Shown here piece by piece: positions 51,635 through 61,483 of a DNA stretch of 64,000 bases. The notes under the pieces were generated by a model. That model did no database searches, was not told the origin of the DNA, and saw nothing but the letters and a program-made list of their open reading frames with translations. The stretch is taken from the NCBI GenBank assembly GCA_013041925.1, contig JABDRB010000003.1:124001-188000 (forward strand), given 5' to 3'. Made by a program: the position numbers and the translations under genes. The number at the start of each line of letters is the position of its first letter. Within the stretch, counting starts at the first letter, position 1. Origin of the DNA: Akkermansiaceae bacterium. Its GTDB lineage: Bacteria > Verrucomicrobiota > Verrucomicrobiia > Verrucomicrobiales > Akkermansiaceae.

Positions 51635-53789
51635 CGCTCACCCCCTCCCCATCAGTGTTTAAAGGATGCCCCCTTTCGGATTCGCCCTCGGAGCTCGGAA
51701 TCCCATCTTTATAAATATCAATCACCTTCTGAACCTCAGGAAATTTCTCGCCCGAGCGCATGGCCGACTCCGTTTGTTTTTTCATATCTTCATCAATCCA
51801 GAGGACGTAACTCTCAAGGGGTTCGTAAATAATAGGCACGTTGAATGGGGTCTGTTTCGTATCGGGCCATCGCACCCAGCGCCATGCTCCGATCCTTACA
51901 AAGTCACTCACCCACCCTGGCGAAAACAATGCCTCGTCGCGGATTTTCTGCTGCACCGCCCATGCGTTTTTTCTAACTTCAGCCACCGTGCGGGCGTAAC
52001 GCACGCCTTTACAATACCGGTCCATTGCGTCGTCAGCATAGCTGTTGATGTTATTCGTCTGAGGTCGCGGTTCACCCTGCGCGTTATAGGCCGTTTTCGA
52101 GAAAAAGAATTGGTAATACCGTGGAAAGGGAGGCGTTGCACCCCACCCCCATATCACCATGTCGTGCTCCTTGTTCATCACCGTTTTATAAAAAACCGTC
52201 GGTTCCCGACCATCAGCACGCAGCTCCATACCCACTTTTTTTGCCTCCTCCTTGAGAATCGCAACTACCTTGGGGTAGTAGGCGACATTGGCGTAACTCA
52301 TATTCACGGCTAGACGCTCACCCGTCGGTTTCCGTAACACCCCATCCGGTCCCTCTTCCGTATATCCCGCCTCCGCAAACAACGCACGCGCCTTACTGAC
52401 CGAAAACTCCCTCGCCTTGATATCTGGGTTGGTAAACTCTCCATAGCCTTCACTAAACTGCTGCAACCTTGAATAGTCGCCTCGGAAAACCACGTCGATC
52501 ACCTTCTGCCAGTGGAGCGCATGCGCGATGCCTTGCCTAGCCTTAAGGTCCTTAAGAATCGGGCGGTGTGTATTTAAATACGCCCCCCTCGGCACACGCG
52601 GATACTGGGTGTAAAATTTATAACGTTCAATGTATCCGTCGAACACGGGCTTGATCTCGGACTTCTCATACCAGTAATTCGGGCGCGTCAAACCAAATAC
52701 ATCCAACTGACCAGCACGGAACAACTCGAAGGCTTTGGATTCATCTCGGATCGTGGTATAAACCAGCTTATCTGGATTAAAGCGGTGCCGGTAATACTTC
52801 TTATCCTTAGCCCACCAGTCTTTGGCACGGGTCAGCGTGACTGATACACCTTTCACAATATCTTTGTCGTTCACGTAATACGCACCGGTATGCGGTGCCA
52901 CCTTCCATTGGTAACGGTCCACATAGTCCGCCCCATAATCGACGTAAAAATGCGGCGCCGCTGGCGAGATACTCGCGTGTATCGGCATCAACGGTTTCGA
53001 CTCCGGTAAGCTAATCGAGAGATACCTGTCGCCATAGCTGACCATCTGCGCAAATTGCTCTCTGAAATACTGCTTTTGATACGGGGCAGACACATGGTCA
53101 GAGACACGCACATAGACCGCGATCATAAAATCCTCTGCCGAAATAGCATACCCATCGTTATATCGGGCATCCGGGTCGATTTCAAAATAAACGCTGCGAC
53201 CGTCAGCACTCACCGCCCAGCGCCGAGCTACCGCGGGAATCACCTGCGAGGTTGTTGGGTGAAGCCCCACAAGCCCAAGCTCCAACTCGTCATAAATCCG
53301 GCTCCGAAAACTATTATTGGACTCCTTGCCAAATGGCCTGACCGTCGCAGGAAACTGGGAAATAAAATAACGAAACACCCCACCTTTTATTGCCCTAGGG
53401 TCACCGATCTCGGGTTGGTCCATACCATCTTCCCAACGCAAACCGTCCGGCATCTCCTCTGGTTTTTTAAACGCAAAATAATCACCCAGCGACTGGCGGT
53501 ATTCAATCCGCGCCAGCTCACGTTTTGTCTCTTCCAGCGTGCTTACCAGATGATGCCGTGACTCATCATCCGCCGTTGCCATCTCCTCTTGGAGACCAAC
53601 CACCTGCTTATGCACCCGTGCATGTTCACCCGCCAGCCAACTTTTGATATATGCGTTATACTTGGGCACAAACGCCTTGAACCCTAAACGGCGCTCAACC
53701 ACCTCCGACTCGTCACCACACGAGTGCAGACCGAGAAGCATCACAGGTAAAGCCAGCAGGCGCAGAAGGTGGTAAACTCGAGCGAACAT
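51627..53789 (-). CDS. Family 5 solute-binding lipoprotein, YejA/OppA-like
   Basis: This 720-residue lipoprotein has a signal peptide with lipobox (LLGLHSC, Cys near 24), a coiled, charged segment (about 40-105), and the long family 5 binding-protein domain with AIKGGVFRYFISQFPATVRPFGKESNN and VYFEIDPDARYNDGYAISAEDFM. The start resembles YejA, the large binding protein for microcin C and antimicrobial peptides. Its ATG shares one base with the upstream OppC-like stop (TAATG). It is longer than usual (about 600) because of the N-terminal helical stretch. Confidence 0.88.
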   Translation of the reverse strand: MFARVYHLLRLLALPVMLLGLHSCGDESEVVERRLGFKAFVPKYNAYIKSWLAGEHARVHKQVVGLQEEMATADDESRHHLVSTLEETKRELARIEYRQSLGDYFAFKKPEEMPDGLRWEDGMDQPEIGDPRAIKGGVFRYFISQFPATVRPFGKESNNSFRSRIYDELELGLVGLHPTTSQVIPAVARRWAVSADGRSVYFEIDPDARYNDGYAISAEDFMIAVYVRVSDHVSAPYQKQYFREQFAQMVSYGDRYLSISLPESKPLMPIHASISPAAPHFYVDYGADYVDRYQWKVAPHTGAYYVNDKDIVKGVSVTLTRAKDWWAKDKKYYRHRFNPDKLVYTTIRDESKAFELFRAGQLDVFGLTRPNYWYEKSEIKPVFDGYIERYKFYTQYPRVPRGAYLNTHRPILKDLKARQGIAHALHWQKVIDVVFRGDYSRLQQFSEGYGEFTNPDIKAREFSVSKARALFAEAGYTEEGPDGVLRKPTGERLAVNMSYANVAYYPKVVAILKEEAKKVGMELRADGREPTVFYKTVMNKEHDMVIWGWGATPPFPRYYQFFFSKTAYNAQGEPRPQTNNINSYADDAMDRYCKGVRYARTVAEVRKNAWAVQQKIRDEALFSPGWVSDFVRIGAWRWVRWPDTKQTPFNVPIIYEPLESYVLWIDEDMKKQTESAMRSGEKFPEVQKVIDIYKDGIPSSEGESERGHPLNTDGEGVSDE

Positions 53790-55411
53790 TATTTGTAATA
53801 GGTAAATTTTTTCGGGTCAAATGCCTCACGCACAGCCTCTCCGATGAAGGTGACAAGGATAAGCAGGGAGACGAGGCAAAGGAACGAAGAACTGACCAAC
53901 CAAGGGGCGGACAAATTCCCCAGACCGTCCTTCAGCAGGGTCCCCCAGGTTGCATATTTGGGCGGCAAACCAAATCCGAGATAGTCGAGCGAGGTCAAAC
54001 CCATCACCAAACCAGAGACCGAAAAGGGCACCAAGGTCACAAGGATGGCCACCGCATTGGGCAAGATATGTTTAAAGATAATACGAGGCGTCGAGCAACC
54101 GATGATACGGCTTGCCGCCACGTAATCCCTCGCCTTTTCCTTCAGCGCCGCCGTGCGCATCAAGTAGGTCATCCCCATCCAGCTAAACAGAATTAAAATC
54201 AACAAAATCACCCCCAAACCCGACTTTTCCTTGATCGGCACAGGCACGGAAGCGCTGACAATGATAATAACAAACAGGAAAGGGATATTGGAAAACACCT
54301 CGATCATCCTCTGGACAAACAGATCAAACACCCCCCCAAAGAAACCCATTAACAAACCGATCGTGATCCCGATCAGATAGATCGACGGTATATAAAACAA
54401 CGCCGCCTTAAAGTTCACCTGCAAGCCACCGTAAAGATATGCCAGCACATCATATCCCTGCGGCGTCGTCCCCAGTAGGTGCCCCATCTTAAAACTCGGG
54501 GGTGCTGGAGCATAATAGACAACGCTCAACTCAGTGCTGCCCTGACTTAAGAAGGCCTCCATCTCACCCTCACCATTCCAACTCTCTGAAACCAGCGACC
54601 CCTGACTGAACTGCGCCCCGTAAACGCGGTTATTCTCACGATCCCATCCGTCCGCGGCGCCGTCCTTAAGCCCTTCACGGTAACGGTAACGCAGGTGCAT
54701 TCTACCGGGGTCGTCGAGGTCATAAATCTTCGCCGCCAATCCCGAGTAAGGCCGATCTGAACCAGGGAAACATAACAACCCATCGTCCCTCTTGTCTAGT
54801 TCCTGAGTAGGAACGGTCACCGTATCCTGCGTCGGCGCATAAGGCACAACTGGCATCAACACCCAGTTGCTCGGGTTCTCATTCTGAAACTTCTGTTTCA
54901 ATCGCCGGTAGTTAGGCGCCGCTTCGGCGGCATCGCCCGATAAACCGAAATGCTTCCCCTTGAATATCACCCCACCAGCCTCACTAGGCTCGTAAAACCG
55001 CTGCAATGCCGGTGAATATATTTTCCCGTCATACTTCACGAGAACAGCTTCATTTCCGACCAGCAAATGATCCAGCGACGCGATCAACGCGAGAAAACCA
55101 ATCATGACAAACGCGCGGTGCCCACGTTTGATCGAGCAAAACCGATCGATCCGCCGTTGAGTAATCGGTGTGAATTGAAATCCTTGGGGGAATTTCATCA
55201 GCAACATCACACCACACACCAATGAAAACATCACCGCCAGCCAACCGAACCACAAAAACGGATGATCTCCCGCCCCCCAGTTCAACCATTGCAATTCCCG
55301 GCTGACATCAAACGCCCAACGCAGCGTCGGCAACTTGAGAGAAAACCATTCCCCCAACGATGATATCACCGCACCTGCCACCATTAACCAGCCAATTTTG
55401 CGAAATATCAT
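53789..55411 (-). CDS. Peptide ABC transporter permease, OppC/YejE-like with large insertion
   Basis: This 540-residue permease has three N-terminal membrane helices, then a large periplasmic region (about 115-300), then the usual BPD_transp_1 domain: LLGTTPQGYDVLAYLYGGLQV, an EAA loop (TAALKEKARDYVAASRIIGCSTPRIIFKHILPNA) and a C-terminal TM set. The big insertion makes it like YejE. It is the second gene of the set, 2 b after the OppB-like gene stop. Confidence 0.88.
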   Translation of the reverse strand: MIFRKIGWLMVAGAVISSLGEWFSLKLPTLRWAFDVSRELQWLNWGAGDHPFLWFGWLAVMFSLVCGVMLLMKFPQGFQFTPITQRRIDRFCSIKRGHRAFVMIGFLALIASLDHLLVGNEAVLVKYDGKIYSPALQRFYEPSEAGGVIFKGKHFGLSGDAAEAAPNYRRLKQKFQNENPSNWVLMPVVPYAPTQDTVTVPTQELDKRDDGLLCFPGSDRPYSGLAAKIYDLDDPGRMHLRYRYREGLKDGAADGWDRENNRVYGAQFSQGSLVSESWNGEGEMEAFLSQGSTELSVVYYAPAPPSFKMGHLLGTTPQGYDVLAYLYGGLQVNFKAALFYIPSIYLIGITIGLLMGFFGGVFDLFVQRMIEVFSNIPFLFVIIIVSASVPVPIKEKSGLGVILLILILFSWMGMTYLMRTAALKEKARDYVAASRIIGCSTPRIIFKHILPNAVAILVTLVPFSVSGLVMGLTSLDYLGFGLPPKYATWGTLLKDGLGNLSAPWLVSSSFLCLVSLLILVTFIGEAVREAFDPKKFTYYK

Positions 55412-55413
55412 GT

Positions 55414-56754
55414 CTAGTGGAATTTAATACGGGGGTCGATCATGGCTACGATGATATCTGAGAGAATATTGCCCACGATCATGAGAAAGGCTGCGATCGT
55501 GAGGGTTCCCATGATCACCGACTGGTCTCTGTTCTGAATCGCTTGGAATTGAAGCAAACCGAATCCTTGAATATCAAAAACCGTTTCCACCAACATACTT
55601 CCACCTACAAACATAGTAATCAATCCACCCAAGCTCGTGGCAATCGGGATAAACGAATTTCTAAAGGCGTGTTTAAACACAGCACTTCGAAAACTCACCC
55701 CCTTGGAAACTGCCGTCCTCACATAATCGGCCGCCAGATTGTCCATCAGGTTGTTTTTCATCATCATCGTCGTGTAGGCAAATCCTCCCACGATATAACA
55801 ACTCAGCGGCAGCACCGTGTGGTGTGCCAAATCAAGCATCTTCTGCCAAATCGTCATCCCTTCAATATCTGGACTCATCAAACCAAACAACGGAAACCAT
55901 CCCACTCGGGCACCCAGATAGACCAACAGAATCGCACCCAGAGCAAAACCCGGAATCGAATACCCGACAAAGACCATCACCGAGCTGGCATTATCCAAAA
56001 ATGTCCGGTGCTTGATCGCCTTCACAATCCCCAACGGAATACATACCGTGTAAATAATGATGGTCGAGAGTAGACCAAAATAAACCGCAATAGGAACACG
56101 CTGGAGAATCATGTCCGACACCTTATCCTGAAACGTCGATGACCTCCCCATATCCCCCTGCAGCATCCCTGAAAATTTTGTTTTATAAACCACCGCGCGA
56201 TAGGGATTAGACGGAGCTTTACTCACATCGCGTTGATTCCTCCGTGCCCACCGATCCGCCCGATCCTGCGGTGAATCAACCCTGACACTCCAACCCTCCG
56301 ATGAAACCCTCTCCCCCGTATCTAAGAAAACAGCGGCATCGAGGTCGTTCTTGTTGACCTTGACCTGACGGCCAGACCCCTTGAGCACCACCAAAGTTTC
56401 ATTTTCCGCATCTTGGATCACCTCGGCGCCAATGACATCCTCACCACCTTTCTCGATATCAGCCTTACTGATCAAACGTTCCCGAGGGAGCATGCCCAAC
56501 CACTGAATATAAGCCATCAAAATCGGCTTATCGTATCCATATTCCTCCTCCAACTCCTCCAGTTGCTCATCACTGAGACCACCCTGGCTTTCATCACCTG
56601 ACGCCCTCGAGTTCTCATCACTCTGAGACGCACGCTGCATGGCTCGCTCCATCGGACTCCCAGGCATAAATCTTGTCAGGGCAAACACGATCATGGTCAC
56701 CCCTAGCAAGGTGACCGGGACAAGCATAAACCTTCTGATGAAATAAGCCTTCAT
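55414..56754 (-). CDS. Peptide ABC transporter permease, OppB/YejB-like with large insertion
   Basis: This 446-residue permease has the usual first helix (FMLVPVTLLGVTMIVFALTRFMPGSP), then an insertion of about 130 residues in the first periplasmic loop, rich in charged residues, and a normal C-terminal part with GMLQGDMGRSS, an EAA loop (NLMDNLAADYVRTAVSKGVSFRSAVFKHAFRNS) and helices to the end. The ATG at 56754 is preferred to a longer frame. It is the first gene of the minus-strand transporter, 157 b from the divergent binding-protein gene. Confidence 0.88.
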   Translation of the reverse strand: MKAYFIRRFMLVPVTLLGVTMIVFALTRFMPGSPMERAMQRASQSDENSRASGDESQGGLSDEQLEELEEEYGYDKPILMAYIQWLGMLPRERLISKADIEKGGEDVIGAEVIQDAENETLVVLKGSGRQVKVNKNDLDAAVFLDTGERVSSEGWSVRVDSPQDRADRWARRNQRDVSKAPSNPYRAVVYKTKFSGMLQGDMGRSSTFQDKVSDMILQRVPIAVYFGLLSTIIIYTVCIPLGIVKAIKHRTFLDNASSVMVFVGYSIPGFALGAILLVYLGARVGWFPLFGLMSPDIEGMTIWQKMLDLAHHTVLPLSCYIVGGFAYTTMMMKNNLMDNLAADYVRTAVSKGVSFRSAVFKHAFRNSFIPIATSLGGLITMFVGGSMLVETVFDIQGFGLLQFQAIQNRDQSVIMGTLTIAAFLMIVGNILSDIIVAMIDPRIKFH

Positions 56755-56911
56755 AAGGAAACAACGAACTCTCCAGCATTCTAGAGAGCGCAGGGGTGTT
56801 TTATGATACAGAAACCAACGACGCAAGTCTCCCGTTTACAAATTGATGACAGATCAATTTCCACGCAAAAAAAAGCTCCACATTCTCCATAAAACAGCCA
56901 ACTTTCCCTGC

Positions 56912-58534
56912 ATGTGCAAGGCACTTCTTATCTCGATCGTCATCCCCACCTTCGCCATCGTCTTGTCTGCGTGTAAAGGTGACTCACCCATTGATCGCTA
57001 TACCCAAAAAAAAATCCTCGTCCTCGGCAACAGCGCAGAGCCTCAGGGACTCGACCCACAGATCGTCACCGGCGTGCCTGAAAACAACATCATCCGCTCA
57101 ATCTTCGAAGGCCTCTGTGTCGAACATCCATCCAAAGAGGGCGTCCATATGCCGGGAGCAGCCGCAAGCTGGGACTCCAGTGACGACTTTACCGAATGGA
57201 CATTCCACCTCCAGCCCAACGGCCAATGGTCAGACGGCACCCCGCTCACCGCCGACGACTTCCTGTTCTCCTTCCAGCGTATGCTCCACCCGAACTTTGG
57301 TGCCGAGTATGCCAGCATGCTCTACTATATCGAAGGAGCCGAAGCCTACAACAAGGGTCAAGCGGAAGACTTCTCCCATGTCGGCGTATCGGCCCCCGAC
57401 CCCTATACTCTCAACATCCGGCTCAAGGCACCCACCCCCTTTCTTCCGGAACTCACCAAGCACTACAGCTGGTTCCCCGTCCCCAAACACATCATCCTCA
57501 AACACGGCACTATCGACCAGAGAAACACCCCCTGGACCGAACCCGAACACATCGCATCCAATGGTGCTTTCACCCTGAAAACTTGGAGGTTCAACGACTA
57601 CATCGCTGTCGAAAAAAACCCCCGCTACTGGGATCACGCCACCGTCAAACTCAACGGCATCCGCTTCCTCCCCATCTCCAACCAATACACCGAGGCCCGT
57701 ATGTTTTTTAACCAGCAACTCCATACGACCTACTCACTGGCCCCGGAAATGATTGAATACGCATCCAATCAATACCAACCCTACCTCCGCCAAGAAACTT
57801 ACCTCGGCACCAGCTTTATCCGATTCAACGTCACCGACCCCAAACTCATGGATCTGAAGGTCCGCCAAGCGCTCGCGCTCTCCATCGACTCTCAGGCCAT
57901 CATCGATCACGTTCTTAAAGGAGGGCAAACCCCCGCATACGGAATCGTCCCCCCAACCGCTGACTACCACACACCCAAAGTCGTTACCTTCGACCCCGAG
58001 CGCGCCCGCAAACTCCTCGCAGAAGCCGGATACGGAAACAGCAAAAAACTCCGCCTCACCCTGCTCTCAACGGATAAGGAGGTCTCCAAGCGCATCAGCG
58101 AAGCTTACCAAGACATGTGGAAAAAACATCTCGGCGCGGAGGTCTCCATCGAACAACGCGAATGGAAAACCTACCTCGCTCGGATGGCCGAGCTGGACTA
58201 CCAACTCGTCATCAGCGGTTGGATCGGCGACTACCCCGACCCGACCACCTTTCTCGAAATGTGGAAAAAAGGCGATGGCAATAACCGGACCGGGTGGTCC
58301 AACGAGGCATACGAAGCCTTATTGGCACAAGCCGAGCAAATCAAAGACCCCGCTCAACGCCTCCGCACTCTGGAAAAGGCCGAGGCCCTCTTTCTCTCAG
58401 AAATGCCGATTATCCCGATCTACTGGTATACCAGCAACTACCTCCTCCACACCTCCGTCAAAGGTTGGCACCCGCTGCTTCTCAACAACCACCCCTACAA
58501 ATTTGTAGACCTTGTCCAGCCCACCCAACCCTAA
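56912..58534 (+). CDS. oppA: Family 5 oligopeptide-binding lipoprotein, OppA-like
   Basis: This 540-residue lipoprotein has a signal peptide with lipobox (TFAIVLSAC), then the family 5 binding-protein signature: LVLGNSAEPQGLDPQIVTGVPENNIIRSIFEGLC, WTFHLQPNGQWSDGTPLTADDFLFSFQRML, and GWIGDYPDPTTFLEMWKKGDGNN, typical of OppA/DppA. I start at the ATG at 56912 for the signal peptide; an upstream ATG at 56846 is possible. It lies 12 b before the OppB-like gene on the same strand. Confidence 0.93.
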   Translation: MCKALLISIVIPTFAIVLSACKGDSPIDRYTQKKILVLGNSAEPQGLDPQIVTGVPENNIIRSIFEGLCVEHPSKEGVHMPGAAASWDSSDDFTEWTFHLQPNGQWSDGTPLTADDFLFSFQRMLHPNFGAEYASMLYYIEGAEAYNKGQAEDFSHVGVSAPDPYTLNIRLKAPTPFLPELTKHYSWFPVPKHIILKHGTIDQRNTPWTEPEHIASNGAFTLKTWRFNDYIAVEKNPRYWDHATVKLNGIRFLPISNQYTEARMFFNQQLHTTYSLAPEMIEYASNQYQPYLRQETYLGTSFIRFNVTDPKLMDLKVRQALALSIDSQAIIDHVLKGGQTPAYGIVPPTADYHTPKVVTFDPERARKLLAEAGYGNSKKLRLTLLSTDKEVSKRISEAYQDMWKKHLGAEVSIEQREWKTYLARMAELDYQLVISGWIGDYPDPTTFLEMWKKGDGNNRTGWSNEAYEALLAQAEQIKDPAQRLRTLEKAEALFLSEMPIIPIYWYTSNYLLHTSVKGWHPLLLNNHPYKFVDLVQPTQP

Positions 58535-58546
58535 ACCTTTCGTCGT

Positions 58547-59458
58547 ATGCTCCACACCATCATCAGCCGTTTACTTCAGGGCATCGCCGTCGTTTTCTGC
58601 CTCCTGCTTATCACCTTTGTCCTTGTCAGGCTCATGCCAGGCGACCCGTTCTCAGGAGAAAAAGCCCACTCCGCGCATATCATCCAAAAAAACAAGGAGC
58701 GCTTCCACCTCGACCAATCCTACGTCAGGCAGTTCTCGGTTTACCTCGGCTTCCTCGCACGGGGCGAAATGGGTGACTCCCCCGTCAAAGAACAACCGGT
58801 CACCAAAATCATCAAACACTCATTCCCTGCCTCCCTCATCCTCGGCATCGCCGGTATCTCCATCGCCATCCTCATCGGCATCCCCGCCGGCATCCTCTCC
58901 GCTCTCAAGAAAAACTCCTACATCGACTACGGCACCATGGTCGTCGCCATGGCGGGCATCAGCATCCCCTCATTTGTCATCGCCCCACTCCTCGCCGGGC
59001 AAGTCGCCACCCGTATACCCTTCTTAAAAATCGCCGGCTGGGGCGACCCCTTCGATTGGATCCTCCCCGCCATCACCCTCGGGCTAGGCACCGCTGCCTA
59101 CCTGGCACGCATCACCCGAGGCGGCATGCTCGAGGTGCTCAATCAAGACTACATCCGCACCGCCCATGCCAAAGGGGTCCGTCCCCTCATCGTCGTCACC
59201 AAACACGCCATCCGCGGCGGCATCATACCCGCCATCGCCTACGTCGGACCCGCATTCGCCGCACTCATCACGGGCTCGTTCATCATCGAAACCATTTTCC
59301 AAATCCCCGGCATGGGACAACACTTTGTCAACGCCACCAAGGACCGAGATTACTTCCTCCTTCAAGGCGTCGTCATCCTCTTTGGCACCCTGATCGTCTT
59401 TGCCAACCTCGCTGCCGATATCGCCCTCGTCATGCTTAACCCACGCCTCCGCAACTAA
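58547..59458 (+). CDS. oppB: Oligopeptide ABC transporter permease, OppB
   Basis: This 303-residue permease has the normal OppB length (306 in E. coli). It has the first helix LLQGIAVVFCLLLITFVLVRLMPGDPFSGE, the EAA loop LNQDYIRTAHAKGVRPLIVVTKHAIRGGIIP, and helices to the end. No insertion is seen, unlike the minus-strand OppB-like protein. It is followed by oppC after 9 b. Confidence 0.94.
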   Translation: MLHTIISRLLQGIAVVFCLLLITFVLVRLMPGDPFSGEKAHSAHIIQKNKERFHLDQSYVRQFSVYLGFLARGEMGDSPVKEQPVTKIIKHSFPASLILGIAGISIAILIGIPAGILSALKKNSYIDYGTMVVAMAGISIPSFVIAPLLAGQVATRIPFLKIAGWGDPFDWILPAITLGLGTAAYLARITRGGMLEVLNQDYIRTAHAKGVRPLIVVTKHAIRGGIIPAIAYVGPAFAALITGSFIIETIFQIPGMGQHFVNATKDRDYFLLQGVVILFGTLIVFANLAADIALVMLNPRLRN

Positions 59459-59467
59459 AAATTCACC

Positions 59468-60424
59468 ATGAGTAAAAACGCTCAAAACAACGCCGCCCTC
59501 AAAGGCCATTCACTCTGGTCAGATGCGTGGATACGATTGAAAAAAAATCACATGGCCATGATCAGCCTCGTTGTCCTCTTGATCATTGGCACCCTCTGTT
59601 TTATCATCCCCGCCTTCTCTTTCATCCCTGACCCGAATACCCAAAACCTCAACAACACCTTTCAGGATCCCAGCGGAAACCACCTCCTCGGCACCGATCA
59701 ATCGGGCCGCGACCTGCTCGCTCGCCTCCTCTACGGCGGCCAAATCTCACTGCTCGTCGGCCTTGTGGCTACCACCGTCTCCGTCATCATCGGCCTCAGC
59801 TACGGCGCCATTGCCGGCTACGCAGGGGGGAAAACCGACAGCATCATGATGCGCATCGTTGATATCCTCTACGGGCTCCCCTTTCTTGTGCTCGTCATCC
59901 TCTTTTCGCTCCTCATCTCAGAACACGCTAAAGACCTCACCGAGAGCCTGATCAACCGCTGGCCCGACCACGAGGTCGTTATCAAAAAACTCATCAACCT
60001 CGTCCCCCTCTTTGTCGCCATCGGTGCGCTCGGCTGGCTCACCATGGCACGGGTCGCACGCGCCCAAGTCATCTCGCTTAAAAAACAAGAATTTGTCGAG
60101 GCCGCCGTCTCGCTCGGCCTCAGCCACCCCAAGATCCTGCTGCGCCACATCATCCCCAACATGCTCGGCCCCATCATCGTTTACGCCACCCTCACCGTGC
60201 CCGGCTTCGTGCTCACCGAGGCCACCCTCTCATTCCTCGGTCTCGGTGTCGAATCACCCAATAGCTCATGGGGCATCCTACTCAGTGAAGGAGCCAACTA
60301 CATGGAAACCTACCCGCGCCTCCTGATCATCCCCTCGATCACCTTCTCCCTCACCCTCTTTGCCCTCAATTTCCTTGGCGACGGCCTCCGCGACGCCCTC
60401 GACCCCAAAGCAGCCAAGGATTAG
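59468..60424 (+). CDS. oppC: Oligopeptide ABC transporter permease, OppC
   Basis: This 318-residue permease has the normal OppC length. It has one N-terminal helix, HLLGTDQSGRDLLARLLYGGQISLLVG, the EAA loop SLKKQEFVEAAVSLGLSHPKILLRHIIPN, and GVESPNSSWGILLSEG near the end. No ATPase gene follows it; the nearest oppD-oppF pair is at the far end of the minus-strand set, which suggests a shared ATPase. Confidence 0.94.
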   Translation: MSKNAQNNAALKGHSLWSDAWIRLKKNHMAMISLVVLLIIGTLCFIIPAFSFIPDPNTQNLNNTFQDPSGNHLLGTDQSGRDLLARLLYGGQISLLVGLVATTVSVIIGLSYGAIAGYAGGKTDSIMMRIVDILYGLPFLVLVILFSLLISEHAKDLTESLINRWPDHEVVIKKLINLVPLFVAIGALGWLTMARVARAQVISLKKQEFVEAAVSLGLSHPKILLRHIIPNMLGPIIVYATLTVPGFVLTEATLSFLGLGVESPNSSWGILLSEGANYMETYPRLLIIPSITFSLTLFALNFLGDGLRDALDPKAAKD

Positions 60425-60478
60425 GCGCCACCTCACAAACGTCACGTGTGACACGCGTAAAATCAATTGCGCGTCCCA

Positions 60479-61483
60479 TCAAAAATGCGAACTCTGGATC
60501 ACCCGCAATGATCCATCCTCATGTTGCTCAATCAAGTAAGCTTCGTAGCCTTGTAGGGATTCGATTAAATCGAGTGCTCGCGAAGTTCCCATCACCAAGC
60601 AAGCCGTCGCCAAGGCATCCGATGTAGCACAACGCTTACCCACGATGGTCACGCTGCGTAGTCTGTGCTTCACAGGGCGGCCCGTGCTTGGATTAATGAT
60701 GTGAGGATAGAATTCACCCCCAATTTGGGTGAAATTCAGATAGTCTCCACTGGTCGCCATCGCCCCAGATTGGAGAACGACTTTCTCTTGAATCACGCTG
60801 AGATCATTGCCGGGTTTCAGGATACCAATGGTCCACGCTTCTTTGCCTGGTGGATGACCCATGACTCGCAACTCTCCCCCGATCTCGATCATGTAGTGTT
60901 TCACCCCCTGCGCCTGCAACCAGTCTGCAACGTCGTCCACGGCATGTCCCTTGGCTATCGCACTGCAGTTGATCGTCAGCATCGGATTCAACTTCCTCAC
61001 GTGGCCCGACGCGGAGTCGATCTCCAATTGATCCATCCCCACGTGAGTCATCACCTCTGCAATCTGAACGTCAGATGGAATACCCGACACCTTGCTACTC
61101 CCGAACCCCCATAGCTCAACCAAGGGTGAAACCGTGACATCGAAGGCACCCTGCGTCTGACGATAAACCCTCTGCGATTTTTCTAAAACATGAATCACCG
61201 TGGGGGGGGCATCACGCCAATCCGTATCCTGTTGCCGATTGAACTGTGTGACCCAGCTGAAATGATTCCAGTTGCTAAGTTCCGCTTCATAGCGAGCCAA
61301 GATGTCCTGCAGCCCTTTTCGGATTGTATCCTCATCGATTTCTCCCCCCGACCACTTCAACTGAAACCTCGTCCCCATCGTTTCCCCACGCATCTCCTGC
61401 AGTGGCTTCTCACGTGAGCTACAAGCGAAGAGAGCCAGCGGCAGCACAACAACAAAAAGAACTTTCAAATGCGGGGCGATCAT
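60479..61483 (-). CDS. apbE: FAD:protein FMN transferase ApbE (lipoprotein)
   Basis: This 334-residue protein has a lipoprotein signal (LFVVVLPLALFAC, lipobox Cys near 21) and the ApbE fold, which attaches FMN covalently to target proteins. Visible segments are MRGETMGTRFQLKWSG, DVTVSPLVELWGFG, INCSAIAKGHAVDDVADWL, IEIGGELRVMG, and the magnesium site SGDYLNF with CATSDALATACLVMG. Its ATG shares one base with the stop of the membrane gene upstream (TGATG), so the two are coupled. The target protein is not clear, but the same operon may supply it. Confidence 0.93.
   Translation of the reverse strand: MIAPHLKVLFVVVLPLALFACSSREKPLQEMRGETMGTRFQLKWSGGEIDEDTIRKGLQDILARYEAELSNWNHFSWVTQFNRQQDTDWRDAPPTVIHVLEKSQRVYRQTQGAFDVTVSPLVELWGFGSSKVSGIPSDVQIAEVMTHVGMDQLEIDSASGHVRKLNPMLTINCSAIAKGHAVDDVADWLQAQGVKHYMIEIGGELRVMGHPPGKEAWTIGILKPGNDLSVIQEKVVLQSGAMATSGDYLNFTQIGGEFYPHIINPSTGRPVKHRLRSVTIVGKRCATSDALATACLVMGTSRALDLIESLQGYEAYLIEQHEDGSLRVIQSSHF

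Noticed and set aside
60425-60478. GTCAC-GT-GTGAC inverted repeat between oppC and apbE as a bidirectional terminator
   Set aside because: The stem is only 5 b and is not followed by T residues.
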